64,000 bases of DNA from CAVUCE01 sp963739985 (GCA_963739985.1 CAVUCE010000007.1:248001-312000); one strand, 5' to 3'; shown: positions 17,723 through 27,749, numbered from the stretch's first letter. A program made the numbers and translations. The notes: generated by a model not told the origin, from the sequence alone.

Positions 17723-18745
17723 TTAAAATCTTCCGTTTATCTTATTTCCGCACTTGTAACATTTCCCGTCAATAATTTTATTAGAAAGTACATTGTGCCA
17801 GTTTCTTTTTATTAATGGAGCATTACATTGTGAGCAGTATGTGGTTTGTCCTTCATCATTATAAACATTTCCGAGATAACAATATTTTATTCCTAGTGAA
17901 GTAGCTATATCTCTAGCTCTAGTTAAAGTTCTAATCGGTGTCTGTTCTTTCGATATCATCTTAAATTCCGGGTGGAAAGCTGTAAAATGCAATGGAACCG
18001 AATCACCTAAATTTTTTAATATCCACTCGCACTCTTCTGTAATTTCTTTTGCAGAATCATTTTCTCCGGGTATTAACAGTGTGGTAATTTCAAACCAAAC
18101 ATTGGTTTCATTATGTAACCATATAAGTGTATCAAGAACAGAAGAGAGTTGTGAAAAGGTTAATTTATAATAGAACTCTTCAGAAAAAGCTTTTAAGTCA
18201 ACATTTGCGGCATCAATATATTTATAAATATCCTTGCGAGCTTCACTATCTATATAACCTGCAGTTACCATTACAGTTTTTATATTTTCTTCGCGAGCCA
18301 ATTTTGAAATGTCGATTACGTACTCGCCGAAAATAGTAGGATCGTTATAGGTGAATGCAATGGAGTTAACATTATATTTTTTTGCTAACTCAATTACATT
18401 TCCCGGTGATGCTTCAAGTGAATTTAGTTCATCAATTTTAGCTTTACTGATTGACCAATTTTGACAGAATCTGCATCCGAGGTTACAACCAGCGGTTCCA
18501 AAACTTAAGATTGAAGAACCGGGGAAAAAGTGGTTAAGAGGTTTTTTTTCAATGGGATCAATTGCAAAACCAGTTGGTCTTCCGTAACCGAGTGTATATA
18601 GCTTTCCGCCATGATTTTGTCTAATAAAACAAAAGCCAGGCTGGCCTTCTCCAATTTTACAATAGCGTGGACAAAGCGTGCATAAAATTTTACCATTCTT
18701 TGCAGGTTCCCACCATTTAGCCTCTACTAAATCATCGGTTAACAT
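17723..18745 (-). CDS. amrS: Radical SAM protein of the AmmeMemoRadiSam (AmrS) type
   Basis: 340 residues. The N-terminus has CTLCPRYCKIGEGQPGFC, a cysteine-rich segment typical of this family. The radical SAM cluster motif CxxxCxxC is seen as GCNLGCRFCQNW near residues 88-96. The C-terminus has a zinc-ribbon-like CSQC...CYKC. The family usually travels with AmmeMemoRadiSam A and Memo-like B proteins, but neither is next to it here (neighbours are GH20 and pyk). The reaction is unknown; a glycyl-radical-activating or modification role is only conjecture. Confidence 0.85.
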   Translation of the reverse strand: MLTDDLVEAKWWEPAKNGKILCTLCPRYCKIGEGQPGFCFIRQNHGGKLYTLGYGRPTGFAIDPIEKKPLNHFFPGSSILSFGTAGCNLGCRFCQNWSISKAKIDELNSLEASPGNVIELAKKYNVNSIAFTYNDPTIFGEYVIDISKLAREENIKTVMVTAGYIDSEARKDIYKYIDAANVDLKAFSEEFYYKLTFSQLSSVLDTLIWLHNETNVWFEITTLLIPGENDSAKEITEECEWILKNLGDSVPLHFTAFHPEFKMISKEQTPIRTLTRARDIATSLGIKYCYLGNVYNDEGQTTYCSQCNAPLIKRNWHNVLSNKIIDGKCYKCGNKINGRF

Positions 18746-18856
18746 ATAATAGAAATCTCATTAAATAAATAAAATAATACTTAGCATCTTGAGATAAGAT
18801 AAATTTTTATACTTCAAGATGAAAGCATTTTAATGAGTATAGTGATGGGAAAAAAT

Positions 18857-20296
18857 TTACATAACTTCAAAACGAATCCAGTTAGCACGGCTTTTCTCGG
18901 AATAAGGAGCTCCTGCAGTAAAAATAACAATATCGCCGGGTTTAACATGTCCGGCTTCCAGAATCATTTTTTTAGCATTACCTATTGCTAAATGTTCTTT
19001 ATCTATGGAGTCAGCAAACATTGAAGTTACACCCCAGCGAAGGCATAAATTATTTATAGTTTCAAAACTGTTGGATATTGCAATTATTTTTGCTTTTGGT
19101 CTAAACTTAGCAAGGTTTTTGGCGGTCCTTCCTTTATAAGTGAATACAACTAAAGCCGAAGCATTAACTTGTTTGCTCATCGTAGCCACTGATCTTCCAA
19201 CCGAATCAAAAAGGTTCTCTTCCACATCTTTTGGAATAATTAATTCCGTGTCTTTAACGGGCGGAAGATGTTTCTCAGCATTTTTAACAATTGCATTCAT
19301 CATTTCAACAGTCTGTAAAGGATAAAGCCCAACGGAAGTTTCTCCGCTTAGCATAACTACATCCGATCCGTCGAGAACAGCGTTAGCAACATCAGAAGCC
19401 TCTGCTCGCGTTGGAATTGGATTGTGGATCATACTATCCAACATTTGCGTAGCTGTTATTACCTGCTTACCTACGGAGTTACATTTTTTAATAATGCTCT
19501 TTTGAATTATTGGAACTTCTTGCGGCGGAATTTCAACTCCAAGATCGCCGCGAGCAACCATAATTCCATCTGCAACTTCAAGAATAGACTCAAAGTTATC
19601 CACTGCTTCTTTTTTTTCAATTTTGGCAATAATCGGTCTGACTAAGTTGCGTTCTTTTAACCATGCCTTAAGATCAATTATATCTTTTGCGCTTCTAACA
19701 AATGATAGAGCTATATAATCCACCCGATGTTTCAAAGCGAATTCGATATCGTTATAATCTTTTTCGGTAACCGATGGAGTTGAAAGATTCATTCCCGGTA
19801 GATTCATCCCTTTTTTAGGTCTTAGTATTCCGCCGATTTTAACCTTGCAAACAACGGAATTCTCTTTCTTCTCAATTATCTTTAATCTGATCAGTCCATC
19901 ATCAATTAAAATTGCTTCTCCAACTTTTGCGTCTTGCGGCAAAGATTTATAAGAAGTTGAAATTAAGTTTGCCGTGCCTTTAACCTTTTCTGTGGTTATT
20001 TCAATTTTGTCATTCGCTTTAAGATTAATTTCCGGCACGCTTAATTCACCGACTCTAATTTTGGGCCCTTGTAAGTCTAGCAAAACCGCTATGGGAGCAG
20101 TCGCCTCTCTGCAAGCCGTATCAATTTCTTCAAATATTTTTTCGTAAGATAAATAATTGCCGTGAGAAAAATTTAGACGAACACCATCCATGCCGCTAAA
20201 AATCATTTTTTTAATCATTTCAGAGTCACTAGTTGCAGGACCCAAAGTACATAGTATTTTTGTCTTCGCAAAAACTTCAGTTAACTTTTTATTCAT
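18857..20296 (-). CDS. pyk: Pyruvate kinase
   Basis: Converts phosphoenolpyruvate and ADP to pyruvate and ATP in glycolysis. 479 residues, normal length. Motifs are TKILCTLGPATSDSEMI at the start, VRLNFSHG, the catalytic IIAKIEKKEAV (Lys), MVARGDLGVEIP (Mg site), and TATQMLDSMI. The C-terminal domain has VVFTYKGRTAKNLAKFRP. The start codon overlaps the stop of the Lon-like gene by four bases (ATGA), so translation of the two is probably coupled. Confidence 0.96.
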   Translation of the reverse strand: MNKKLTEVFAKTKILCTLGPATSDSEMIKKMIFSGMDGVRLNFSHGNYLSYEKIFEEIDTACREATAPIAVLLDLQGPKIRVGELSVPEINLKANDKIEITTEKVKGTANLISTSYKSLPQDAKVGEAILIDDGLIRLKIIEKKENSVVCKVKIGGILRPKKGMNLPGMNLSTPSVTEKDYNDIEFALKHRVDYIALSFVRSAKDIIDLKAWLKERNLVRPIIAKIEKKEAVDNFESILEVADGIMVARGDLGVEIPPQEVPIIQKSIIKKCNSVGKQVITATQMLDSMIHNPIPTRAEASDVANAVLDGSDVVMLSGETSVGLYPLQTVEMMNAIVKNAEKHLPPVKDTELIIPKDVEENLFDSVGRSVATMSKQVNASALVVFTYKGRTAKNLAKFRPKAKIIAISNSFETINNLCLRWGVTSMFADSIDKEHLAIGNAKKMILEAGHVKPGDIVIFTAGAPYSEKSRANWIRFEVM

Positions 20297-22749
20297 TTTT
20301 TCTTTTTCTTGGTTTGAGGATTAATATTATTCCTTTGCGCTCTAGCTTTTGCATAGAGATCCATTATTCTTTTATGTACCAAATCAAAAACACTTCCTGA
20401 ATCATAAGTGCCTTTTGTAGATCTTTTACCAGCTTTCACGCCTGTTAATATTTGTATACCTTCTTCTACTCTTTCGATAGGATATATATGGAATTTCTTA
20501 TTTGCAACGGCATCAATAACTTCATCATTAAGCATTAAATCTTTAACATTTTGAATGGGAATTATTACACCTTGTTTACCGTTAAGTTCACGACTTTTAC
20601 AAATATCAAAAAAGCCTTCAATTTTTTCATTAACACCGCCAATCGGCTGAACGTCTCCTTTTTGGTTCAAAGAGCCGGTAACAGCAAGTGATTGTTTTAT
20701 TGGTAAACCGGAAAGTGTTGAAAGTAAAGCGAAAATTTCTGCACAAGAAGCGCTGTCACCATCAACAGTGCCGTATGATTGTTCGAAAACCAAATTAGCA
20801 TTAAATGATAAAGGTAAGTTCTGACCGAAGGTTTCCCTGAAATATCCGGATATAATAAGTACACCTTTATTATAATGCCTTCCGCTCATGCCGGCTTCTC
20901 TTTCAACATTTATAATACTTCCGCCGCCTAGCGAAACTGTAGCCGTAATACGTGTCGGGCGACCGAAAGAATAAAAATCTGCATCATAAACAGCTAAGCC
21001 ATTAATTTGTCCAACTCGTTCTCCATCAGTATCTATCAGAAAAGTTTTATCCGTAATCATTTCTGTAACTTTAGATTCTAAAAGTCCATGGCGTTCAATT
21101 GCAAAATTATACGCCTTACGAACATGAGCAGCGCTGACAACATCAAAACCATCATCAGCCGCCCAAAAGTTGGCTTCTCTTGCAACATCAGCAATTCTGG
21201 AAAAACGGGTAGTAAGTTTATCTTTTTGTCCGGCAAACTTTGCGCCCAATTCCATTAAATATGCGATTGCAGATTTATCAAATTCGTGCAATTTTTCTTC
21301 TTTAATCATCTTTTTTATTACACGCGCATACTGGACTAAAACTTCATCACTTCTCTTAATTTCATAATCGAAATCTGCTTTTACTTTGAAGATTTTTTTA
21401 AAGTCATCTTCATACTGGGCTAATAAACTGTATAAATTTTGATTTCCGATTAAGATAACTTTTGTATCTATCTCGATAGGTTCTGGTTTTAGAATACTTT
21501 GAGAAAACTGTAAAATGGAAGGAGCGTCGTGAATCTCTAATTTTCTATATGTTAAAACTCTCTTTAATGTTTTCCAAACACCGGGTTCCTCAAAAAGATG
21601 TTTTACATTAAGTACAAGATAGCCACCATTTGCTCTTAACAAAGAACCGGCTTTTATTTTTGTGAAATCACTATAATATCCGCCTCTACCGTCATTAATT
21701 TTTTCTATTGTTCCGAAAAGATTTGTGTATGTTGGCGAAGTTTCAATTATAACCGGACAGTTTTGGGATTCACTATTATCAAGAATTATATTTACTTCAT
21801 ATTCTTTGAAATAATCAATTAAAAAACCTTCCTGCGTAGTTTCACCGGAAGGTTTGTCACCTTTAAACAAAGTGATATTATCAAGAACATTTAATTCAAC
21901 CTGATCTATAAATTCTGAAATATGTGTATCTTCATATTTTTCTTTTAGTGTTTCAGTTACACCTTTAACTACTACCTCCGCAATATCACGCTCAAGTTTT
22001 GCTAATTTCTCTTGAAATTCCTGGCTAAGTTTTAAACCTTTTTTAAAGAGAACCTGGAGCTCTTGTTGGCGGGAATTATACTTCTTTAATATTTCCTGAG
22101 CTTGTTTTTTTGTTATTTTACCCTGTTGTACTTGTTCTTCAACCTGGTATATAGGAACGGGTTTATCATCAATAATTGGAAAAATATCAGGTCTTGCAAC
22201 TTCACCAACTTTTATCTGTCCAAGCGAAAAATTTTCTCCTTTTAATTTATCTTCAAACGAATTCATTAGAATTTGTTCTTTTTCGTTATAAGAAGAAATG
22301 ATTTTCTTTTTCCTATTTAGATGAGTTTCGCTTTCAAGTGTTTGGGCTATTTTCTTTTTTAAGATATTAATTGAGTTTGATAAATCAGTTTTAAAAATTT
22401 TAGCTTTGCCAACAGAAAACTTAAGTAATATTGGTCTGTCTTCATCTTTAAAATTATTAACATATGCATAATCAAAAAGGGGCGGACAGTTAGAACTAAT
22501 AGTTTCCAACATCTTTTTTACTGTAGTAGCTTTTCCGGTTCCGGATAATCCTGCAATAAATATGTTGTATCCCGGACTTCTTAAATCTACTCCTAATTTA
22601 ATTGCTTTTAATGCTCGCTCTTGTCCTAATATTCCCTCAATGGGTTCTATATCATTTGTTGATTCGAAATCAAAAATTTCGGGGTCGCATTTCCATCTCA
22701 AGTCTTCAGGCTTAAGCTCTTTCGGCTTTACTGTTCTAGGGCGTGCCAT
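20293..22749 (-). CDS. Lon-like (LonB/AAA_32) ATP-dependent protease
   Basis: 818 residues. The AAA part has a Walker A loop GLSGTGKAT near residue 70, followed by a long coiled insertion (about 110-270) typical of the bacterial AAA_32/YcbZ-type Lon-like proteins. The C-terminal S16 protease domain has the catalytic Ser in DGDSAS (about 663) and Lys in GVNEKIEGFF (about 706). It lacks the N-terminal LON substrate domain, so it is not classical LonA. Likely removes abnormal proteins in the cytoplasm. The ribosome site GCAGGTAATAT precedes the ATG. It shares an ATGA overlap with pyk. Confidence 0.88.
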   Translation of the reverse strand: MARPRTVKPKELKPEDLRWKCDPEIFDFESTNDIEPIEGILGQERALKAIKLGVDLRSPGYNIFIAGLSGTGKATTVKKMLETISSNCPPLFDYAYVNNFKDEDRPILLKFSVGKAKIFKTDLSNSINILKKKIAQTLESETHLNRKKKIISSYNEKEQILMNSFEDKLKGENFSLGQIKVGEVARPDIFPIIDDKPVPIYQVEEQVQQGKITKKQAQEILKKYNSRQQELQVLFKKGLKLSQEFQEKLAKLERDIAEVVVKGVTETLKEKYEDTHISEFIDQVELNVLDNITLFKGDKPSGETTQEGFLIDYFKEYEVNIILDNSESQNCPVIIETSPTYTNLFGTIEKINDGRGGYYSDFTKIKAGSLLRANGGYLVLNVKHLFEEPGVWKTLKRVLTYRKLEIHDAPSILQFSQSILKPEPIEIDTKVILIGNQNLYSLLAQYEDDFKKIFKVKADFDYEIKRSDEVLVQYARVIKKMIKEEKLHEFDKSAIAYLMELGAKFAGQKDKLTTRFSRIADVAREANFWAADDGFDVVSAAHVRKAYNFAIERHGLLESKVTEMITDKTFLIDTDGERVGQINGLAVYDADFYSFGRPTRITATVSLGGGSIINVEREAGMSGRHYNKGVLIISGYFRETFGQNLPLSFNANLVFEQSYGTVDGDSASCAEIFALLSTLSGLPIKQSLAVTGSLNQKGDVQPIGGVNEKIEGFFDICKSRELNGKQGVIIPIQNVKDLMLNDEVIDAVANKKFHIYPIERVEEGIQILTGVKAGKRSTKGTYDSGSVFDLVHKRIMDLYAKARAQRNNINPQTKKKKK

Positions 22750-22920
22750 ATATTACCTGCAATTTTTTGTTAAATAGGAAGTTTATTAAAGCGAATATTT
22801 CATAAAATAAAGTCATCTCAGGAAAAACTTAATCAAAATATTATGCAACTTTAATATAAAATTAAACTTTTTTTAGGTTATGTGAAAACATGCTTTGTTT
22901 GGAGAAAAGAAATATTAAAA

Positions 22921-23040
22921 TAAAAAAGCCCTATGATCTGGCGACCAAGGGCTATAACTCTTATGCTTCAAAAGGCAGGGGAGAACCTTCTGAAAGAGTT
23001 GATTCTAATTTATTACTGAAGGACTCAGAAAGCAAGTTAA
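22921..23040 (-). ncRNA. Candidate structured small RNA with intrinsic terminator
   Basis: On the minus strand a two-tier hairpin is followed at once by a terminator. The outer stem pairs 22994-23000 with 22956-22962. The inner stem pairs 22986-22992 with 22969-22975, closing a C-rich loop (TTCTCCCCTG). The terminator stem AGCCCT/AGGGCT (22948-22953 with 22927-22932) ends in six U. The segment is visibly richer in G and C than the very AT-rich flanks. The 5' end is not defined. I do not recognise a known RNA family; it could instead be a leader upstream of the Lon-like gene. Confidence 0.45.
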
Positions 23041-23302
23041 ATTGTACATCAACGATATATTTGTGATAAAAATAACACTAAAAAAACAATTTGAAATTTT
23101 TTTTATAAAATCTTCATTTTGCTCGATCAAATTCATCTTATAATAAAACAAATGTGTATCTAAACTAACATTTATGATATTGATGACTTTAACAATTGTG
23201 AAAATTTTATACCTTGTAATCAACCTATTATAAAAATTAAAGTATTAAATAATCTATTTGCAAGTATTTATTTGATTATATAAACCTAGAAAAATTAGGA
23301 TA
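23041..23302. other. AT-rich gap before the SCO gene
   Basis: Very AT-rich sequence with no credible gene. It should contain the SCO promoter and, on the other strand, the promoter of the candidate small RNA; no consensus site stands out. Confidence 0.4.
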
Positions 23303-24106
23303 ATGATGAATAAAAAAATTAAAAATACAAGCAGCCTTTTTCTATTTTTACTAATACTGCTGTTATCTGTTACTAGTTCAGTAGTTTTAGCTAACAACAA
23401 GGCAGTGGTAACAAAACATTTAGGACGGCAAATACCTTTAGACCTAAAATTTGTTAACTCAAAAGGTGAGCAAGTACTGTTACGTAATTTAATCAATAAA
23501 CCTACCGTACTTGATTTTGCTTATTATAGATGCTCCGGGATATGTACTCCTTTGATGATAGAATTAGCAGATGTAATTAATAAAGTTGACTCTTCTCCGG
23601 GAAAAGATTTTGATGTTATAACCTTGAGCATCGATCAGAATGAAACACCTAAAATGGCTGCAGAGAAAAAACATGCTATGCTGGGAATAAGTAACAAAAA
23701 AATCCCCGATTCTTCATGGACATTTTTAACCGGTGACAGCACAAATATTTATAAATTAACTAAGTCTGCCGGTTTTGGTTTTGCTAGAACTTATGGAGGA
23801 TTTTTGCATAAAGGTGTTATAATATTTGTTGATAAAACCGGAAAAATTGTGCAATACCTAAACCCGGGTTATCTAAAGCAGCAAGGAGGTTTTCAAATCA
23901 TTCCCGCAGAATTTGAAATGGCAGTTGAAAAAGCCGGAGAAGGACAAATTACAGCAACAGTACAATCAGTTTTACAGACTTGCTATACTTATATTCCGAA
24001 GGGTAAAAGCGCGATAATTCTTTATATGGTACTTGGTACAGGATTAATTACATTAACCACAGTTATAATAATAATAAAAAGGTTCGATGCTAAGAGTAAA
24101 ACATAA
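23303..24106 (+). CDS. SCO1/SenC-family protein with C-terminal membrane anchor
   Basis: Copper chaperone or thiol-disulfide protein involved in assembly of the CuA site of cytochrome oxidase. 267 residues: a signal/anchor (about 10-32), then a thioredoxin-like domain with the metal-binding CSGIC near residues 76-80 and the third ligand His in FLHKG (about 168). An unusual second hydrophobic helix (about 233-257) closes the protein, so it may be anchored at both ends. TTAGGATA precedes the ATG. No oxidase genes are adjacent; cydAB lie 9 kb away and need no CuA. Confidence 0.88.
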   Translation: MMNKKIKNTSSLFLFLLILLLSVTSSVVLANNKAVVTKHLGRQIPLDLKFVNSKGEQVLLRNLINKPTVLDFAYYRCSGICTPLMIELADVINKVDSSPGKDFDVITLSIDQNETPKMAAEKKHAMLGISNKKIPDSSWTFLTGDSTNIYKLTKSAGFGFARTYGGFLHKGVIIFVDKTGKIVQYLNPGYLKQQGGFQIIPAEFEMAVEKAGEGQITATVQSVLQTCYTYIPKGKSAIILYMVLGTGLITLTTVIIIIKRFDAKSKT

Positions 24107-24212
24107 ATAACGATGTGATAAATTTTATTTGCTACAAGTTAATTTATTTCTTCGATTTTGATTAAGTTACATTGATAATAGCTTAAAATTTATAATAACT
24201 TTTATAATTAAA

Positions 24213-25349
24213 ATGAATAAGAATCAGTTACGCGAATTATTTCCGCATATAAAAAATAATATTACTTACTTAAATCATGCTTCAACAGCACCGATTTCAA
24301 TAAATGTTAAGCAAGCCTTGGAAAAAGCTATCATAGAGAAAACTGAAAACAAAATAGATAACTTTAAAGGCTATTTAAAAGCAGTTGTTGAAACAAAAGA
24401 ACTTTTAGCAGAATTAATCAATGCTACTCCAGATAGAATTGCTTTTGCTGACAACACAACAAACGGAATAAATATTTTAGCACAATCTGTTAATTGGCAA
24501 AAAGGCGATAAGATTTTATTAAACGACCTTGAATTTCCTGCAAACGTATATCCGTTTCTAAATCTAGAAAAACTTGGTGTTGAAATTGATTTTGTAAAAT
24601 CTTCAAATGGCAAAGTAACTGTTGATGATATAATAAATGCTATCACACCAGAAACGCGATTAATTGCTGTAAGCCAAGTGCAATTTTTAACCGGATTTAG
24701 AATTGATCTCGAAAAACTTGGAATGTATTGTAAAGCAAACAACATTCTGTTAGCAGTTGATGCTATACAAGGTTTAGGCGCAGTTACTTTGGATGTTGAG
24801 AAATATTGTATTGACTTTCTTTCAGCAGGATCACAAAAATGGTTATTAGGATTGCAGGGTTTGTCATTTATTTTTGTTTCAAAAAGTCTACAAGAAAAAA
24901 TGGAACCAAAATTTGTTGGCTGGCTTTCCGTTGAAAACGCTTGGGACTTACTTAATTATAATTTGAAGCTTAAAGAAACCGCGGAAGCATTTGAAGGCGG
25001 AACTTTAAACTGGATGGGAATATTTGCATTAAATGCTTCGTTAAAACTACTTAAAGAAGTTGGATTTAATGAAGTTGAAAAAAACGTAATATCAAATTCC
25101 CAATATTTGATTGAGCAACTATCTAAAATAGGAGTGAATTCCATTTTAGCTGATTGCTATGATAAGAATCTTGCCGGAATCGTGAGTTTTAAACATGAAC
25201 AAAGTCAGGAAATTTTTGAGCATTTCCAGGAAAATAAAATAAGCATTGCGGTTAGAGAAGGAATGGTTCGCCTAGCTCCGCATTTTTATAATAATACTGA
25301 GGATTTGGATAAAGCTGTTAATGCTTTGAAATATTACCTAAATAATTAA
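24213..25349 (+). CDS. Class V aminotransferase (cysteine desulfurase/isopenicillin epimerase-like)
   Basis: 378-residue PLP enzyme of fold type I. It opens with YLNHASTAPIS and contains FADNTTNGINILA (phosphate binding), AVDAIQGLGAV (Asp binding the pyridine N), and the Schiff-base Lys in SAGSQKWLLG near residue 208. The C-terminal segment SIAVREGMVRLAPHFYN is typical of the isopenicillin-N-epimerase-like subgroup. No catalytic Cys loop of SufS/IscS is evident, so desulfurase activity is doubtful. The substrate is unknown. It appears monocistronic. Confidence 0.85.
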   Translation: MNKNQLRELFPHIKNNITYLNHASTAPISINVKQALEKAIIEKTENKIDNFKGYLKAVVETKELLAELINATPDRIAFADNTTNGINILAQSVNWQKGDKILLNDLEFPANVYPFLNLEKLGVEIDFVKSSNGKVTVDDIINAITPETRLIAVSQVQFLTGFRIDLEKLGMYCKANNILLAVDAIQGLGAVTLDVEKYCIDFLSAGSQKWLLGLQGLSFIFVSKSLQEKMEPKFVGWLSVENAWDLLNYNLKLKETAEAFEGGTLNWMGIFALNASLKLLKEVGFNEVEKNVISNSQYLIEQLSKIGVNSILADCYDKNLAGIVSFKHEQSQEIFEHFQENKISIAVREGMVRLAPHFYNNTEDLDKAVNALKYYLNN

Positions 25350-25530
25350 AACTTAGAATTATTTACGAGACTAATTATTCATATCTTAATGAAAAATTTC
25401 CACTTTAACTTTTTCGCAAAAATATTTTTTATAGTGAAATTTAAATATTTATTTGTAAATTAATTCTACTTCCGGGGCGGAAATAAGATAAGAATATAAA
25501 ATAAAATTTTTAAAAGATAAGGGAGTTAGT

Positions 25531-26127
25531 ATGAAAAAAATAGTGATGAATTACAATTTGATAGCTGTAATTTTATTCTCGGTTTTATTTATTGCGAGCC
25601 CGATAAATGCACAAAACGCAAAAAAAACAGACGAAAATCCATGGAATAAAAAAGTAAGAATAAGCCCTAAGGCAAATGTATTACAGACGATTGGTTTGAC
25701 GGATGTTACAATTTCTTATAGCAGACCCGGAGTAAAAAACAGAAAAATTTGGGGTGGACTAGTTCCTTATGATAAAGTTTGGCGTGCTGGTGCTAATGAA
25801 GCAACTAAATTTACTTTTACATCAGATGTTTTAATAAACGGGAAAAAACTTAGTGCTGGTTCATACAGCTTTTTTGCTTTGCCTACACAAAATGAATGGA
25901 CTTTGATTTTTAATAAAGTTGCAGATCAGTGGGGAGCTTTTGAATATAATGAAGCGGAAGATGCTATGAGATTCACTGTAAAAACCGGAAAAGCCCCAAT
26001 GCACGAATGGCTTGAATACGCATTTACGGATATGAAAGTTGATACAACCGGAAAAGTAAATTCGGCTGTTGTTAATTTGATGTGGGATAAATTAAAAGTT
26101 TCGTTTAAAGTTGAGGTTTCCAAGTAA
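25531..26127 (+). CDS. DUF2911 secreted protein
   Basis: 198 residues with a signal peptide (cleavage near NAQN, residue 28). The rest matches the DUF2911 pattern: LTDVTISYSRPGVKNRKIWG, LVPYDKVWRAGANEATKFTF, LSAGSYSFFALP, and WGAFEYNEAEDAMRF. The family is common in Bacteroidota and relatives and has no assigned function. A clear Shine-Dalgarno AAGGGAG precedes the ATG. A hairpin terminator follows. Confidence 0.9.
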   Translation: MKKIVMNYNLIAVILFSVLFIASPINAQNAKKTDENPWNKKVRISPKANVLQTIGLTDVTISYSRPGVKNRKIWGGLVPYDKVWRAGANEATKFTFTSDVLINGKKLSAGSYSFFALPTQNEWTLIFNKVADQWGAFEYNEAEDAMRFTVKTGKAPMHEWLEYAFTDMKVDTTGKVNSAVVNLMWDKLKVSFKVEVSK

Positions 26128-26144
26128 AATATTTTTTTATAAAA

Positions 26145-26176
26145 AGGCTGTCAAAAATAATTATTTTAGACAGCCT
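26145..26176. terminator. Terminator between DUF2911 and phosphomannomutase genes
   Basis: AGGCTGTC (26145-26152) and GACAGCCT (26169-26176) pair perfectly, with A-rich and T-rich flanks, between convergent genes. It closely resembles the hairpins at 13853 and 41154. Confidence 0.7.
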
Positions 26177-26194
26177 AATTTTATTGTCTTAGCT

Positions 26195-27541
26195 TTAACC
26201 TCTGATTGCTTTCAAGAGTTCATCAGTTTTCTCCTTCATCAAATCAATATTACCTTTGCTTTCAACATTCAATCTGATTATCGGTTCTGTATTAGACATT
26301 CTTAAGTTAAATCTCCAATTATCGTATTCTACACTAACTCCATCAATATGATCAATTTTTCCATCCGAGTATTTTTCTTCAATCTCTTTTATCTTCTTAG
26401 CCGGATCATCAATTTTTGAGTTTATTTCACCGGAACAAGGAAATTCTGAAATCATTTCTTCTACCAGCTGTGAAAACGGTTTATTTTCTTCTGAAATCAA
26501 TTGCATTATTAAAAGAAAAGGAATCATACCACTATCAGAATAAGCGTTTTCTCTAAAATAATGATGTGCAGACATTTCACCACCGTAAATTGCATTTACT
26601 TCTCGCATTTTTTGTTTAATGTAAGCATGTCCGCTTTGAGAAAGAACAGGCTCGCCTCCATTCTCCTTAACTATTTTTACTGTATTCCAAACTAATCTTG
26701 GATCATGAACAATCTTTTCACCTTTATTCTTTTTCAAAATTGATTTTGCGAGTAATCCTACAATATAATAGCCTTCTATAAAATTTCCTTTTTCATCGAA
26801 GAAAAAACATCTGTCGTAATCGCCATCCCATGCAACACCAAGATCGGCTTTACTTTCCAAAACCGCATCAATTGATGCTTTTCTATTCTCAGGAAGTAAT
26901 GGATTTGGAATTCCATTGGGAAAATCAGAATCGGGTTCGTTAAAAACTTTAAGCATTTTAACTGGAAGTTCACCTTCAATTGCATCTAAGGCTAAACCGA
27001 CGCAACCATTGCCGCCGTTTACAACAACTTTAAGAGGTTTTATTTTGTTTGGATCGTAAAATTTTCTTAAATGATTAATAAAGCCACTCATAACATTATG
27101 ATGCTCAACATCACCGGGATCGTGGCTCACCGGAGCCAAATCATCCGTAAGGATCATTTTCTCCACTTCATCTAAACCGGAATTATAACCAACCGGAACG
27201 GAATGTTTTTTTACGAATTTCATTCCATTGTATTCTGCCGGATTGTGGCTTGCAGTTATCATTATCCCACCATCCGCATCAAAAGCAGGGGTTGCATAAT
27301 AAATCATTTCCGTACCACAAATCCCGATGTCTATAACATCAACACCGGATTGGGTTAAGCCGCGTGTTAGAGCATCAGAAAGGGCCTGAGATGACTTTCT
27401 TATATCGTGCCCGATAACTATTTTTTGCGCATTGGTTAATCTTGCAAACGCTTGTCCGATTTTATGAGCAAGTTCGGGATTCAATTCTGAAGGAACTTTC
27501 CCTCTAATGTCGTACGCTTTAAAGCAATTTAATTTTTCCAT
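26195..27541 (-). CDS. Phosphomannomutase/phosphoglucomutase
   Basis: Interconverts hexose 1- and 6-phosphates, feeding nucleotide-sugar and polysaccharide synthesis. 448 residues of the alpha-D-phosphohexomutase family. The active Ser loop is ITASHNPAEYNGMK near residue 98, the Mg loop is DGDYDR near 237, the sugar-specificity loop is GGEMSAHHYFREN, and the phosphate-binding loop is SNTEPIIRLNVES at the C-terminus. The GEMSAHH form is that of PMM/PGM (ManB/AlgC) enzymes rather than phosphoglucosamine mutase. Confidence 0.92.
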   Translation of the reverse strand: MEKLNCFKAYDIRGKVPSELNPELAHKIGQAFARLTNAQKIVIGHDIRKSSQALSDALTRGLTQSGVDVIDIGICGTEMIYYATPAFDADGGIMITASHNPAEYNGMKFVKKHSVPVGYNSGLDEVEKMILTDDLAPVSHDPGDVEHHNVMSGFINHLRKFYDPNKIKPLKVVVNGGNGCVGLALDAIEGELPVKMLKVFNEPDSDFPNGIPNPLLPENRKASIDAVLESKADLGVAWDGDYDRCFFFDEKGNFIEGYYIVGLLAKSILKKNKGEKIVHDPRLVWNTVKIVKENGGEPVLSQSGHAYIKQKMREVNAIYGGEMSAHHYFRENAYSDSGMIPFLLIMQLISEENKPFSQLVEEMISEFPCSGEINSKIDDPAKKIKEIEEKYSDGKIDHIDGVSVEYDNWRFNLRMSNTEPIIRLNVESKGNIDLMKEKTDELLKAIRG

Positions 27542-27749
27542 CGTAAGGCTACTCCGTAAAATTTTGGTTAAAGTAAACTGAAAAAGAATTCGTTGAAAAT
27601 AATATGAGTTTTTTATAAATAAAAGATACTATAAATTTGGTTTTAATTTATAAAAATATTTCTTGGATTCAAGAAGAGAAAAATTAAAAGAGAATTATTT
27701 TTCAATAGACTTTTTACTATTAACTGATTATGTTAGGCCAACAAAAAAT

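Noticed and set aside
18785..18821. CATCTTGA/TCAAGATG hairpin as a pyk terminator
   Set aside because: The stem is 8 bp with a long loop and no T tract on the relevant strand, so it is not supported as a terminator.
22921..23040. Protein-coding reading of the candidate RNA, in either direction
   Set aside because: The short open frames lack start sites, and the terminator and nested stems explain the composition better.
24371..24745. 124-codon minus-strand reading frame inside the first class V aminotransferase gene
   Set aside because: The opposite strand encodes a complete PLP enzyme with intact motifs. This frame has no ribosome site or motif.
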